DNA of 36,607 nt from Oscillospiraceae bacterium. Lineage in GTDB: Bacteria; Bacillota; Clostridia; Oscillospirales; CAG-272. The stretch covers positions 1 through 36,607 of the forward strand of contig SVQV01000009.1 of assembly GCA_015065175.1 (NCBI GenBank), written 5' to 3'. The notes under the pieces are model-generated. The model saw only the letters and a program-made list of their open reading frames with translations, had not been told where the DNA came from and did not search any database. Shown here in pieces: positions 1 through 9,165 of this stretch (positions are counted from its first letter, which is position 1; every line of letters starts with the position of its first letter). Made by a program: the position numbers and the translations under genes.

Positions 1-2300
1 TAAAGTCCTACGGTGACAGAGACGTAACTCTTACAAGTAATGTAATAGTAGACAGCTCGGGCTTCATTCCCGTCAGCAGTACGAACGATAAGTTAGCCTC
101 CCGCATACCCGAAGAGGCAAAGGACAAGATCTTTTTCGTAAACCTCTATGACCTCGGCTGGAAAGAGGATGATATAGTATCCATAACGAAGGAGAACGGT
201 CCTGCGCGCGTATATGTTGACGGAGAGGAATTTACTCTTGCGCAGTACCCTAACGCCTATTATGAGGACGGCACGAAGACAGATATAAAGGATCTTCTCT
301 ATTTCAAGTACGTTTATGATAGCGGAAGCGTTGTAAACCGCGATAACTCCGACCTTTACTGGCCTTGGGTAGAGCGTGCAAACGCAGACCCCAACCTCAC
401 ACCCGACTCTATTGTAGGCTGGGAGATGCGCGTAATCAACGAGCGCGACGGTCTTTCGGACAAGGGCGACGGAGCGATGGGAGACGAGATACTCTCATGG
501 GTAAACACCGGAGATATCTGGTACTACGGAAGCGTATTTGAGGGCTGGGAGTTCGGATATTACACCATTGACCCCAATTGCGTACACGGAGACGGACTGC
601 TCGGTCAGGCTAAGCCCGGCGGCTTTTATTCGCTCAAATCGGTACAGCCTAACGGATGGGGATGTAAGGTATCCGGCAACTCGACTGCAGGCAGAAACAC
701 ATTCGTGCTTCTCAATGCAATAGAAGCGCTTGACGCTCCGGGTGAGTGGTTTATAGATAAAGAGACGGGTAATTTCTATATTTATCCGAAATCCGATGAT
801 ATAACAAGCCAGCTTATAACCTATTCGGGCAGTAAGAGATTTGATCTCGTTACGGTAGAGAGCGCGGCAAATATAGTGCTTGACGGAATAGGCGCGAACG
901 GTGCTTCTCTTTCGGCTATACGCTTAAACAGATCGGATAATGTTGTAATTCAGAACGCAAGGACGAGAAACACGAAATCGCAATCAATAATATTCAATAA
1001 TACCACTAACAGCGCATTGCTTTATTCGGATCTTTCATATGCCTATGATGCTATGGTATACGTTGTAAACGAGGCTACAGTAAACGAGCTTCAGCCTATG
1101 AATATATTCATTCAGAACAACACCTTCTCGGATACACCGTCCACCGTATCAAATGCGATATCCGTAGGCGGCTGCCGTGCCGTAATTTCACACAACTATT
1201 TCTTGGACTGCTGTGTAAACGGACGGGGTGCGGAGCATATAGTTGAATACAATCTGTTCGAGGGCGGAAACAAGTTCGTAACAGACGGCGGTATGGTATA
1301 CTTCGGTACCTATAACGCAAGAGGCGTTCATATAAGAAACAACCTCTTCCACATGTTCAAGGCGACACACCAGGCAATCTACTTTGACGCAATGGGAAGC
1401 GGAATGTACGCATATAATAACATGATAAGCCTTCTTGGTGCACAGACGAATAATCACACTGCATGGTATTCATCAACAGGACACGGAAACGTATGCTACG
1501 GTAACATAATAGTACTCCGTAACAAGTCCCAGATAGATAAGCTTGACGGCAAAGATACAAACGAAGGAACGGAAGCTATAAAGAAGGGCGACGATATAAA
1601 CGAGTCGGGTCTCTTCTATTACTACTACGGAAACAATGCGAGCGGCAACAGCTTAGCAGGTCACTGGTGGATGGGTATTAAGGAAAAAGAGGTAAGAGAC
1701 AGACTTACACTCAGCAATCAGGACGCATGGAACGCACGTTATCCCGAATACATGAACTTCCTTGAAGGCACAAAGGCTATAAACGAAGCGTATGACTATG
1801 CGGACTATAAGGTTTACTACGAGGCACAGAAGCTGTCGGGGCTTACTCACGTATTCAAGACCGCTGACGATACAGTTATCTGGGTACCTTCTTATGAATA
1901 CCTTGACGAAAACGGAGCAAAGCAGACTAAGCCCGCTCAGACCTTGAAGGCAGAAAACGGGGAAATAGTACTGACATTCGACGACATAGCCGCAATGGAG
2001 CGACTCCGCCGTCAGCCCGCATTCAGCGTAATCAAAAACAACCTTATTTTGGGCGGTTCGACAAATCCGGATAATGTTATTACGAACAGTGCCGAAAAAT
2101 ATAAAGGACTTATCAAGGATGTAACAATAAAAGAAGACAACTACCTTGAATTCGATTATAACAAAATAATGGCGGATGCCGAAAACTGCGACTACAGGAT
2201 AAGCGATGAAGCATGGTCTATGCTTGAAAAAGAAATGGGCAAGGAATTCGTAGCTATCCTCAAGGGAATCGACTGCAAAAAGGCAGGACTTACATATTAA
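1..2300 (+). CDS. Right-handed beta-helix, GH141-like secreted protein (5' end outside window)
   Basis: The reading frame is open from base 3, so the gene begins upstream of the window and only its C-terminal ~765 residues are visible. The visible part is closely similar along its whole length to the next gene. Telling stretches are a 'VYVDGEEFTLAQYPNAYYEDG' type motif, 'NAIEALDAPGEWFIDKETGNFYIYP', and a run of beta-helix rungs such as 'NIFIQNNTFSDTP' and 'GVHIRNNLFHMF'. The 'LDAPGEWF-D-TG-YIYP' signature is what I know from beta-helix glycosidases around family GH141 (fucosidase or xylanase activities are known there), but I cannot assign a substrate. An internal ATG at 426 is in frame but is not the real start, because homology continues upstream of it. 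By analogy with its paralogue it should be an exported lipoprotein. A strong terminator follows at once. Confidence 0.8.
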   Translation, partial: KSYGDRDVTLTSNVIVDSSGFIPVSSTNDKLASRIPEEAKDKIFFVNLYDLGWKEDDIVSITKENGPARVYVDGEEFTLAQYPNAYYEDGTKTDIKDLLYFKYVYDSGSVVNRDNSDLYWPWVERANADPNLTPDSIVGWEMRVINERDGLSDKGDGAMGDEILSWVNTGDIWYYGSVFEGWEFGYYTIDPNCVHGDGLLGQAKPGGFYSLKSVQPNGWGCKVSGNSTAGRNTFVLLNAIEALDAPGEWFIDKETGNFYIYPKSDDITSQLITYSGSKRFDLVTVESAANIVLDGIGANGASLSAIRLNRSDNVVIQNARTRNTKSQSIIFNNTTNSALLYSDLSYAYDAMVYVVNEATVNELQPMNIFIQNNTFSDTPSTVSNAISVGGCRAVISHNYFLDCCVNGRGAEHIVEYNLFEGGNKFVTDGGMVYFGTYNARGVHIRNNLFHMFKATHQAIYFDAMGSGMYAYNNMISLLGAQTNNHTAWYSSTGHGNVCYGNIIVLRNKSQIDKLDGKDTNEGTEAIKKGDDINESGLFYYYYGNNASGNSLAGHWWMGIKEKEVRDRLTLSNQDAWNARYPEYMNFLEGTKAINEAYDYADYKVYYEAQKLSGLTHVFKTADDTVIWVPSYEYLDENGAKQTKPAQTLKAENGEIVLTFDDIAAMERLRRQPAFSVIKNNLILGGSTNPDNVITNSAEKYKGLIKDVTIKEDNYLEFDYNKIMADAENCDYRISDEAWSMLEKEMGKEFVAILKGIDCKKAGLTY

Positions 2301-2310
2301 ATAAAGCGGC

Positions 2311-2350
2311 GGAGCTGTCCCGAATAAAAATCAGGGACAGCTCCTTTTGT
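2311..2350 (+). terminator. Rho-independent terminator after the first beta-helix gene
   Basis: A perfect 11-bp stem (GGAGCTGTCCC at 2311-2321 with GGGACAGCTCC at 2334-2344), a 12-nt loop and a TTTTGT tail. It separates the two paralogous beta-helix genes into independent transcripts. From here to about 2560 I see no gene, repeat or RNA; the rest of the spacer holds the next promoter. Confidence 0.92.
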
Positions 2351-2565
2351 AATAAGTAAGCTTTTCAAGGAAAAGACATAGGAAAAAACGCCGTAAAGTT
2401 ATGATTTGAGCTGATTTTTGGGGTATGACTGCAAAAAATTAAAATCTGACATGTGTCGTTGTGAATTGTGCTTAAAAACACCGAAAAGTTTTTGGCTGTT
2501 TATCTTTCTTTTTTTGCAGTTTTTAACAAAACATTTGCAGATATTTTCATATGCACCGTTAAGTA

Positions 2566-2593
2566 TTTACTTTTTGCTACTTTATGATATAAT
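2566..2593 (+). promoter_or_regulatory. Promoter of the second beta-helix gene
   Basis: -10 TATAAT at 2588-2593 carries an extended TGA just upstream. TTTACT at 2566-2571 sits 16 bp before it as a 4/6 -35. A GAAAGG ribosome binding site follows at 2612-2617 before the ATG at 2629. Confidence 0.6.
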
Positions 2594-2628
2594 TTTTATA
2601 ACGAAAACCTTGAAAGGCAGAAACACAA

Positions 2629-5600
2629 ATGAAAAAAACAAAGCTTTTAGCGATTCTTTTTGTACTCGTTTTGGTTTTGGCGCTTGTTTCCTGCGGCGGC
2701 AATAAAAACCCCGTTGAAACAAACGGACCCGAGGTAACGCAGGAGCCTGTTGTTACCGAGCCTCCGAGACCTACGTATGAAATGACACCCTTTTCCAATT
2801 GGCAGGATTACACAATTGTTTATAAGGACGAAGCCGCTGCTGTGGTTTCGGGCGCATTCGTTCAGTTCAATCTGAAGCTGGGCGAGAAGTATAATTTCAT
2901 TCCCCGAGCAGAGTCCGACTTTATGATACCCGGCGAGAGCGCTCCCGTGGGAACTCTTGAAATTCTCGTCGGACTTACAAACCGCCCCGAGAGTACGCAG
3001 GCATATGAGTCTCTCAAGGCTAACGACTACTTTATCGGTATGATAAACAACCGTCTTGTAATTGTCGGCGGCTCGGACAATGCAACGGCTGCGGCGCTTG
3101 AGTATTTTATGCTTTATCTTATGGAAGCGGATGGACTTTACTATCCGACAGCAGGCTATACATATGAAGCCGATTATGTTGTCGACAAGCTCACCGTCGG
3201 CGGTGTTGATATTTCCGAGTACGTGCTTGTAAGAGGTAACGGAATGAGCACGAGCGAAAGAAATATGATAGATTTTCTCTGTCAGTCTGTCGCGGACATC
3301 TGTGGCGTTAATCTCAAAATGATCCTCCCCTCCGCAAAGGAACAGACATACGAGATACTTGTCGGTAACACAGGCAGAGACCTTACATCAAAGGAGCTTG
3401 CCGACGGCACCTATGCTATCGAGCAGACAGACACCAAGCTCGCGCTCTACGGAAAGGGCGAGAATGCGGATTCCTTTATATTAAAGCATCTCATTGTTGA
3501 CGTTTTAGCTAATATTCCGGAGGGAGAGAGCTATGATATCAAGCTTGAAAATATTTCCGGCGAGCCTTTTTCACTGCCTTCGCTTGTTTCGAGCAATCTT
3601 CCCAAAACCTTCGGAGACCTCAGAGATAAGTACGATTACGATGTTGTCTCGACAGATACTACGCTTGCCAGATTTTTGGCTACAGCCGAAGAATTGCCCG
3701 ATGAGGTCACTGTGTTGGATCCTATAAAGCTTGAAGATTATCCGCTTGTTTCGCACAAAAAGCAGATCTACGTTTCGGGCGTGAGCGGAGACGATAACAA
3801 TACAGGAACAAAGGCTTCTCCCTTTAAAACGATAGGCAAAGCCGTCAGTGCAATGAAAAATCAGGGCGGCGGCGTTATCTGGGTAGAAGGCGGAGATTAT
3901 CCGCTGACCGAGGCCGTATATATCGGCGCAACTCACAGTGGTACTATTCTTTCTCCCTTGTTTATCAAGTCTTACGGAGATATGGACGTTACTCTTACAA
4001 GCAACAAGATAATTGAAAGCGCAGGCTTCAAGCTTGTAGATACGGCGAAGGATAAGGTTGCCGCACGCTTGCACGATGAAGTTGAAAATAAGGTATATTA
4101 TGTAAATCTCTATGACCTCGGCTGGGAGGAAAGCGACATTGATTCCACAAAGTCGAAAATATATGTTGACGGTGAGGCGTTTGACCTTGCGCGTTATCCT
4201 AACGCCTACTACGAGGACGGCAAGACCCGTATAGATATATCCGACCTTCTTTACTTCAAGTATGTATATGACACGGGAAGCGTTACCGCGCGTGATGCCT
4301 CCGACCTCTACTGGCCCTGGATAGAGCGTGCGAATAACGACCCCAATCTTACCCCCGATTCTATCGTAGGCTGGGAGATACGTGTCCTTAACGATAAAGA
4401 CCGCCTTGCCGACAAGGGTGACGGCGCTATGGGAGACGAAATTCTTTCCTGGGTAAACACAGGCGATATCTGGTACTACGGAAGCGTATTCGAGGGATGG
4501 GAGCATGGCTCTTATAATATCGACCCCGCATGTGTGCATGACGGAAATCTTCTGGGCACTCTCAAGGATGACGGCTACTATTCACTTAAATCCTTAACGC
4601 CCAGTTCCTTGGGATGTAAGGCGTCGGGTAACTCTGCGGCAGGCAGAAACACCTTCTATCTCTTTAACGCTATAGAGGCGCTTGATGCTCCGGGAGAATG
4701 GTTCTTCGACAGGCAGACAGGTAATTTCTATATCTATCCGAAAACCGACGATATAACAAAACAGCATATCGCTTTTTCCGGCAGTAATACATTCAACCTT
4801 ATCAATTTTGACACCGCATCTCACGTGGTGCTTGACGGAATAGGCGCAGACGGCTCGGGCGGTCGTGCTATTAACGTATACGGAAGCACGAATATAGTAA
4901 TTCAGAATGCGACAATAAAGAACACGAAGAGCGAGTCTGTATTCTTCAACTTCTGCTCAAACAGCGCGCTTATTTATTCCGATATTTCTGCTTCCAATTC
5001 CGCTATGGTAAGTGTTTCAAATTACGATTCCGTGCTTTTGCTCAGACCTATGGACATATTTATCCAAAACAACACCTTCTCGGATACTCCTCCTACAGTC
5101 TCAAATGCCGTAGTTCTTGCAGGCTGCCGCGCAATAGTTTCGCATAACCACTTTATAGACTGCTGTCTGAACGGAACGGGCATGGAGCATATAATCGAGT
5201 ATAACAGATTTGAGGGCGGTAACAAGTTCGTGACCGACGGCGGTATGGTATACTTCAGTACCTACAGCGCAAGAGGCGTTCACATACGCTATAACCTTTT
5301 CCATATGTTCCACGCAACGCATCAGGCGGTATACTTTGACACTATGGGAAGCGGAATGTACGCTTATTACAACGTAATAAGCACTCTCGGCGCCGAGACA
5401 AACTCGCACAAGGCGTGGTATTCCTCCTCGGGTCACGGTAACGTTTGCTTTGGAAATATTATAGTGCTTCGTAACAGATCCCAGATAGATGCTGTTGAAG
5501 GAAAGGACACCGATGAAGGAACCGAAGCAATTAAGAAGGGTGACGATATCAACGAATCAGCACTTTTCTATTACTATTACGGTAACGGTGCCAAGAACAA

Positions 5601-6252
5601 CAGCTTGGCAGGTCACTGGTGGATGGGATACAGAACGAGCGAGGTCGATGTCCGCCTCGTAAAGAGCGACCGTGATGCATGGGATGCGCGCTATCCCGAT
5701 TATATGAACTACTTGGAGGCTATCAAGGCGGTCATCGAGGCGTATGATTACGTGGATTACAAGGTTTATTATAAGCCTCAGAAGCTTTCTTCAAAGACGC
5801 TTACATTCAAGACTGCCGACGATACTGTGATCTGGGTGCCTTCCTACGAATATCTTGACGAAAGCGGCGCGACTCAGACAAAGGCAGCTCAGGAGCTTAA
5901 GGCTGAAAACGGACAGATAGTTCTTAGCTTTGACGATGTAGCCGCAGTAGAGCGCTTGGGACGTCAGCCCGCATTCAGCGTTATAAAGAATAATCTTATT
6001 CTGGGCGGATCTACAACGCCGCATCATGTTATTACGAAATATCATGAGTCATACCCGGGAATTGTCAAGAACTCTTCGCTGAACGAAGACAACTATTTTG
6101 AGTTTGACTACGATAAGATAATGGCTGATGCCGAAAACTATGACTACACTATAAGCGACGAGACATGGGCAATGATCGAGAGCAAGATGGGCAAGGAGTT
6201 CGTTGCTATCCTGAAGGGCATCGATTATGAAAGAGCAGGACTTACAAAGTAA
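2629..6252 (+). CDS. GH141-like right-handed beta-helix lipoprotein, 1207 aa
   Basis: A type II signal peptide with lipobox LVSC (Cys22) is followed by a short Pro/Thr/Glu linker, so the protein is exported and lipid-anchored. Residues ~100-330 contain two copies of a small alpha/beta module with 'EILVG-T-R' cores, which I do not recognise by name. From ~378 a 'IYVSGVSGDDNNTGTKASPF' start marks a DUF1565/beta-helix glycosidase domain. It continues through 'KIYVDGEAFDLARYPN' and 'IEALDAPGEWFFDRQTGNFYIYP' into many beta-helix rungs (~770-950). The pattern matches the GH141 neighbourhood of polysaccharide-active enzymes; the substrate is unknown, and fucosylated or pectic glycans are only a guess. 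The start has GAAAGG 11 nt upstream. The gene is a tandem paralogue of the preceding gene, with its own promoter and terminator. Confidence 0.82.
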   Translation: MKKTKLLAILFVLVLVLALVSCGGNKNPVETNGPEVTQEPVVTEPPRPTYEMTPFSNWQDYTIVYKDEAAAVVSGAFVQFNLKLGEKYNFIPRAESDFMIPGESAPVGTLEILVGLTNRPESTQAYESLKANDYFIGMINNRLVIVGGSDNATAAALEYFMLYLMEADGLYYPTAGYTYEADYVVDKLTVGGVDISEYVLVRGNGMSTSERNMIDFLCQSVADICGVNLKMILPSAKEQTYEILVGNTGRDLTSKELADGTYAIEQTDTKLALYGKGENADSFILKHLIVDVLANIPEGESYDIKLENISGEPFSLPSLVSSNLPKTFGDLRDKYDYDVVSTDTTLARFLATAEELPDEVTVLDPIKLEDYPLVSHKKQIYVSGVSGDDNNTGTKASPFKTIGKAVSAMKNQGGGVIWVEGGDYPLTEAVYIGATHSGTILSPLFIKSYGDMDVTLTSNKIIESAGFKLVDTAKDKVAARLHDEVENKVYYVNLYDLGWEESDIDSTKSKIYVDGEAFDLARYPNAYYEDGKTRIDISDLLYFKYVYDTGSVTARDASDLYWPWIERANNDPNLTPDSIVGWEIRVLNDKDRLADKGDGAMGDEILSWVNTGDIWYYGSVFEGWEHGSYNIDPACVHDGNLLGTLKDDGYYSLKSLTPSSLGCKASGNSAAGRNTFYLFNAIEALDAPGEWFFDRQTGNFYIYPKTDDITKQHIAFSGSNTFNLINFDTASHVVLDGIGADGSGGRAINVYGSTNIVIQNATIKNTKSESVFFNFCSNSALIYSDISASNSAMVSVSNYDSVLLLRPMDIFIQNNTFSDTPPTVSNAVVLAGCRAIVSHNHFIDCCLNGTGMEHIIEYNRFEGGNKFVTDGGMVYFSTYSARGVHIRYNLFHMFHATHQAVYFDTMGSGMYAYYNVISTLGAETNSHKAWYSSSGHGNVCFGNIIVLRNRSQIDAVEGKDTDEGTEAIKKGDDINESALFYYYYGNGAKNNSLAGHWWMGYRTSEVDVRLVKSDRDAWDARYPDYMNYLEAIKAVIEAYDYVDYKVYYKPQKLSSKTLTFKTADDTVIWVPSYEYLDESGATQTKAAQELKAENGQIVLSFDDVAAVERLGRQPAFSVIKNNLILGGSTTPHHVITKYHESYPGIVKNSSLNEDNYFEFDYDKIMADAENYDYTISDETWAMIESKMGKEFVAILKGIDYERAGLTK

Positions 6253-6273
6253 GCTGTATTGCATTATAAAAGG

Positions 6274-6310
6274 AAAAGGATAGAGAATTTTCACGTTCTC
6301 TATCCTTTTT
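6274..6310. terminator. Bidirectional intrinsic terminator between convergent genes
   Basis: The stem GGATAGAGAA (6278-6287) pairs with TTCTCTATCC (6296-6305), extended by AAAA/TTTT. It has T-tracts in both directions, so it serves the plus-strand beta-helix gene and the minus-strand GH20 gene. Confidence 0.88.
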
Positions 6311-6315
6311 TAAAA

Positions 6316-6400
6316 CGGGCGATCGTGAATCGCCGCTACGATAATGCCGTATTCCCGCCCCGCCACGCAAGGTAGGGGGCTTGCTCCTCATGTTTTTTTG
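6316..6400. repeat. Possible dispersed intergenic hairpin element
   Basis: Between the terminator and the end of the GH20 gene lies a GC-richer stretch unlike its surroundings. It holds a perfect 6-bp hairpin (GGCGAT/ATCGCC, 6318-6334) and a second weak hairpin ending in a T7 run (6392-6398). It resembles short REP-like elements scattered between genes in Clostridia. Only one copy is in this window, so repeat status is inference. Confidence 0.35.
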
Positions 6401-6429
6401 ACCTATACCATGGCAACGATCAGGCGTAA

Positions 6430-8253
6430 TTATTCGGCGAGGAATTTGTAAAGCGAGTTTGCGCTGCAAATATATTCCCATGACCAGTTTAAATTCACTT
6501 GTTCGGGCAAAATATCTGCTTCAAGCTCTTCAATGCTCGTACGCTTGCCGCTCAGATATTCGATAATTAAAGTGCGACAGGCGCGAAGACGTTGAAGAAG
6601 ACCGCCGAGGCGCAGATCCTGCACGTCAAATCCGAACGGCTTGTTTTCCTTCATCCATTGCGCATGGAATTCGGTGTAGAATTTATCAAGCAATGCGGAT
6701 ATCTTCTTGCATTCGTCTGCGAGTGCGGCAAGCGTTTCCTTGTCGCCTGTCTGATATGCCGCACGCAAGCGGACTCCGAAATCTGCCTTCAGAATGAGCA
6801 ATTTCGCAAGCGCCTTCTGGGTGCGGAATATGTAGCCGAAGCTCTTGTTTTTTGAAAGGCAAGAAAGCGCGGGCAGGGCTTTGGCGGCGTTCTCCTTGAT
6901 CTCGGGGCGTTCCTTTGCCGTTATATCGAAGATACCGACAAGCGGATCGTTATACAACAGGGCTTTTGATAATCCTGCGCCGTTTTCGGGTGGAGCGGGC
7001 AGTTGGTTCATGCTGTCTACAGTCATAAAATCGTCGAACTTGATACCTGTCAAGGTATGAAAGAGCTTTTTTATAGCCTTCATGTCGAAATTGCCGTATG
7101 CCAGGCTTGCAGTATACGCCAAGGTGGGAAGAGTTGCATAGCGTGAGCATTCTCCGCCGTCGTCGCCCCACATAGTCAGAAAGAAATGCTTGATTTCGTG
7201 CTGTACACAGGAACGCACAGAGGGCTCGATCATGCTTTGCGCGGTTGCGTTCTGGGGTGTGAAGCAGATTGCAGAGCGAGCGTGGTTACAAAACAGAATT
7301 TCACGGTCAAATTTCTTGTGCGCCACGATCATTTCATCGTAACGCTCCTTTTCTGTATGATAATAATCCCAATAAACGAGGGAAATCTTTTCGGGCAGGT
7401 TGGAAAATACACGTTCGGGAATTTTGCATTCCTTGCCTTCCAGATAATATGATCCGTTTGTGGCAAGACGGAAATACATGTCGCTCCATATCATCGGACG
7501 GAAGCCGTATTTTTCGGCTATTTCACATACACGCTTCAAATGTGCGGAAAGAATATCAAAGCGGTCGCGGTAGCCGTTTTTGTCAAGATATTTGCCAAGA
7601 CCGACCATATGCGCCTCGTCCATTCCGATATTAATGCGGCGAGAGGTATAGCATTCCGCCATTGTTGCAAACATACGGTCGATCAAGGCTTCGACCTTCT
7701 CGTTGCCGCAGAGAAGAATATCGGCGCAATCGCGGTATCGGGACGCATACTTACTGCATTTAAACAGGGTGTTGAGGTGCGCAAGAACTTGAATGCAGGG
7801 GATCATTTCAATGCCAAGCTCTTTGGCGTAGGCGTCCAGCGCCTTCATTTCTTCTTTGGTATATCTGCCGCGCAGATAACCGAAATAAGGCTCTCCCTCT
7901 ATTTCGTATGTATCCTCTGTGTAGAGCTGAAGCATGTTATAGCCCATCAAAGCCAATAAACGCATGAATTGCTTCAGACTCTCGACCGTCATTACTGCGT
8001 TTCGTGAGCAATCCAGCATTATTCCAAGCATCTCAAATGAGCAGGCCTCTTCATGGGTATAGGCATGCTCAATGCCATATTGCTTGAGAAGAACAAGTCC
8101 GCGCGCAAGATCGGTGTTTGTTTTGTAAGTAAGGGCTGTGGCTTTACCGTCGCAAGAAATGGAGATGCCTTCACCGCCTTGTATCAGAGTAACACTATCA
8201 GGCAAAGTCCAGTTCAATTCTTTTTGTAATTCTGTAAGCAGCTCGGGTCTCAT
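6430..8253 (-). CDS. Family GH20-type beta-N-acetylhexosaminidase, cytoplasmic, 607 aa
   Basis: Probably removes terminal beta-linked N-acetylhexosamine from glycan fragments. No signal peptide, so it acts inside the cell on imported oligosaccharides. Residues ~1-75 form a small N-terminal alpha/beta domain. From ~78 ('GIMLDCSRNAVMTVESLKQFMRLLALMGYNMLQLY') a TIM barrel begins in classic GH20 style. The adjacent acid pair Asp212-Glu213 in 'NIGMDEAHM' occupies the position of the GH20 catalytic Asp-Glu (polarising Asp and acid/base Glu). The C-terminal ~200 residues are helical and unassigned. The start ATG has GAGGAGA 9 nt upstream. It is transcribed alone. Exact linkage specificity cannot be read from sequence. 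Confidence 0.8.
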   Translation of the reverse strand: MRPELLTELQKELNWTLPDSVTLIQGGEGISISCDGKATALTYKTNTDLARGLVLLKQYGIEHAYTHEEACSFEMLGIMLDCSRNAVMTVESLKQFMRLLALMGYNMLQLYTEDTYEIEGEPYFGYLRGRYTKEEMKALDAYAKELGIEMIPCIQVLAHLNTLFKCSKYASRYRDCADILLCGNEKVEALIDRMFATMAECYTSRRINIGMDEAHMVGLGKYLDKNGYRDRFDILSAHLKRVCEIAEKYGFRPMIWSDMYFRLATNGSYYLEGKECKIPERVFSNLPEKISLVYWDYYHTEKERYDEMIVAHKKFDREILFCNHARSAICFTPQNATAQSMIEPSVRSCVQHEIKHFFLTMWGDDGGECSRYATLPTLAYTASLAYGNFDMKAIKKLFHTLTGIKFDDFMTVDSMNQLPAPPENGAGLSKALLYNDPLVGIFDITAKERPEIKENAAKALPALSCLSKNKSFGYIFRTQKALAKLLILKADFGVRLRAAYQTGDKETLAALADECKKISALLDKFYTEFHAQWMKENKPFGFDVQDLRLGGLLQRLRACRTLIIEYLSGKRTSIEELEADILPEQVNLNWSWEYICSANSLYKFLAE

Positions 8254-8305
8254 CGGTATGTTCTCCTCGTTTTTTTCCTGTTTTCTTTTTTCGGAATATG
8301 ACTTT

Positions 8306-8334
8306 ATTATATATCACACAAATATGAAAATCAA
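8306..8334 (-). promoter_or_regulatory. Promoter of the GH20 gene
   Basis: On the minus strand TTGATT (8334-8329) is 17 bp from TATAAT (8311-8306), giving a ~50-nt leader before the ATG. Confidence 0.7.
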
Positions 8335-8433
8335 GTTGTTTTACAATAAAAAATGGCCTTTGCGGATGTGAGGCATCTTTTACACATCATCAGACAATCG
8401 TTCATGTTTCTTTGTTCACATCTTGTATTTATG

Positions 8434-8448
8434 GTGTGTTTTCCACAC
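8434..8448. promoter_or_regulatory. Short inverted repeat, possible XRE operator
   Basis: GTGTG-5-CACAC lies between the divergent GH20 and XRE genes, ~33 bp before a TATAAT (8482-8487) that serves the XRE gene. A regulator of this class often binds near its own promoter, but nothing here proves it. The rest of 8335-8433 holds no recognisable feature. Confidence 0.3.
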
Positions 8449-8528
8449 TTTTAGTTCGTTTTAATTTGCCTCTGTTCAATCTATAATATTAGTAAGGAAA
8501 TAGGACTATCAGTACGGGAGGCAAAGAC

Positions 8529-8852
8529 GTGAATAAACTTACTTTAGGCGATAGAATAAAAGAAGCTCGCAAGAATCAAAAGCTGACGCAAGAGCAAGTG
8601 GCGGAACGATTGGACATAAGCGTTGAATTTATAGGACAAATAGAGCGTGGTATTAAATTGCCGAGCATGCAGGTGTTCGTCAAGCTTATAGAGACGTTGA
8701 ACGTATCTGCCGATTATCTTTTGCGGGACTCTGTTTCTACAGGACAGCTTTTTGGAGATAATGCTATAGGCCGTAAGATTGAAAAGCTAAAGCCGAAACA
8801 ACGAATAGCATTGGAAGCTCTCATAGACACATATATACAATATCTTGATTGA
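8529..8852 (+). CDS. XRE-family helix-turn-helix regulator, 107 aa
   Basis: A Cro/CI-type DNA-binding domain fills residues ~6-65 ('LGDRIKEARKNQKLTQEQVAERL' through 'SADYLL'). A short helical C-terminal part (~75-107) may mediate dimerisation. The start is GTG with GGGAGG 7 nt upstream. The gene is monocistronic, with TATAAT at 8482-8487 and a strong terminator directly after the stop. Its target is unknown; candidates are its own promoter and the divergent GH20 gene. It has no phage neighbours here, so it looks like a stand-alone chromosomal regulator. Confidence 0.85.
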   Translation: MNKLTLGDRIKEARKNQKLTQEQVAERLDISVEFIGQIERGIKLPSMQVFVKLIETLNVSADYLLRDSVSTGQLFGDNAIGRKIEKLKPKQRIALEALIDTYIQYLD

Positions 8853-8854
8853 TC

Positions 8855-8887
8855 AGAAGAACCTTTAAAAAGGTTCTTCTTTTTTTC
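8855..8887 (+). terminator. Intrinsic terminator of the XRE gene
   Basis: A perfect 11-bp stem (AGAAGAACCTT 8855-8865 with AAGGTTCTTCT 8870-8880), a 4-nt loop and a T-run. Confidence 0.92.
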
Positions 8888-8927
8888 ATTCGACAGCGTG
8901 AATTGAGCTTTTTCGACAAAGAAAACG

Positions 8928-8936
8928 TGGTATAAT
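8928..8936 (+). promoter_or_regulatory. Extended -10 promoter of the AbrB-like operon
   Basis: TGG-TATAAT (8928-8936) forms an extended -10. No good -35 is visible 16-18 bp upstream, which is common for extended -10 promoters. Confidence 0.55.
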
Positions 8937-8991
8937 GTACTCACAGTTCGTATAAAGAACTAAAAGAACAAAAGAAAGAGGTCAAATTTCG

Positions 8992-9165
8992 ATGGAAATC
9001 AAGTTTAGTAGACAAATCGACGAGCTTGGCAGGATAGTGATACCTGCCGACATACGTAGAGAGTACGGATTAAAAGTCGGGGACAAGGTTTGCTTTAATG
9101 CATGTGATGACGGTATAATAATTTGCTTGGAGGATTGCAAAGATGATGAAAGAAAGAAAAAATGA
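8992..9165 (+). CDS. AbrB/SpoVT-type transition-state regulator, 57 aa
   Basis: Reads MEIKFSRQIDELGRIVIPAD and on to a KK-rich end at a TGA (9163-9165). The 'IDELGRIVIPADIRREYGLKVGDKV' segment is the swapped-hairpin beta-barrel DNA-binding domain of AbrB, MazE and SpoVT. The protein consists of that domain alone, as a homodimer-forming DNA-binding unit would. An AAAGAGGT ribosome binding site lies 11 nt upstream. Its last 23 nt overlap the start of the next gene, so the two are translationally coupled. AbrB relatives repress stationary-phase or sporulation genes, or act as antitoxins in MazE-like pairs. The downstream partner does not look like a known toxin. Confidence 0.85.
   Translation: MEIKFSRQIDELGRIVIPADIRREYGLKVGDKVCFNACDDGIIICLEDCKDDERKKK

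Noticed and set aside
2418-2705. Plus-strand open frame before the second beta-helix gene
   Set aside because: It has no ribosome binding site, runs across the promoter and into the signal peptide region in another frame.
3571-4539. Long minus-strand open frame (322 codons) inside the beta-helix gene
   Set aside because: It is a shadow of the strongly supported plus-strand gene, with no ribosome binding site, domain or promoter.
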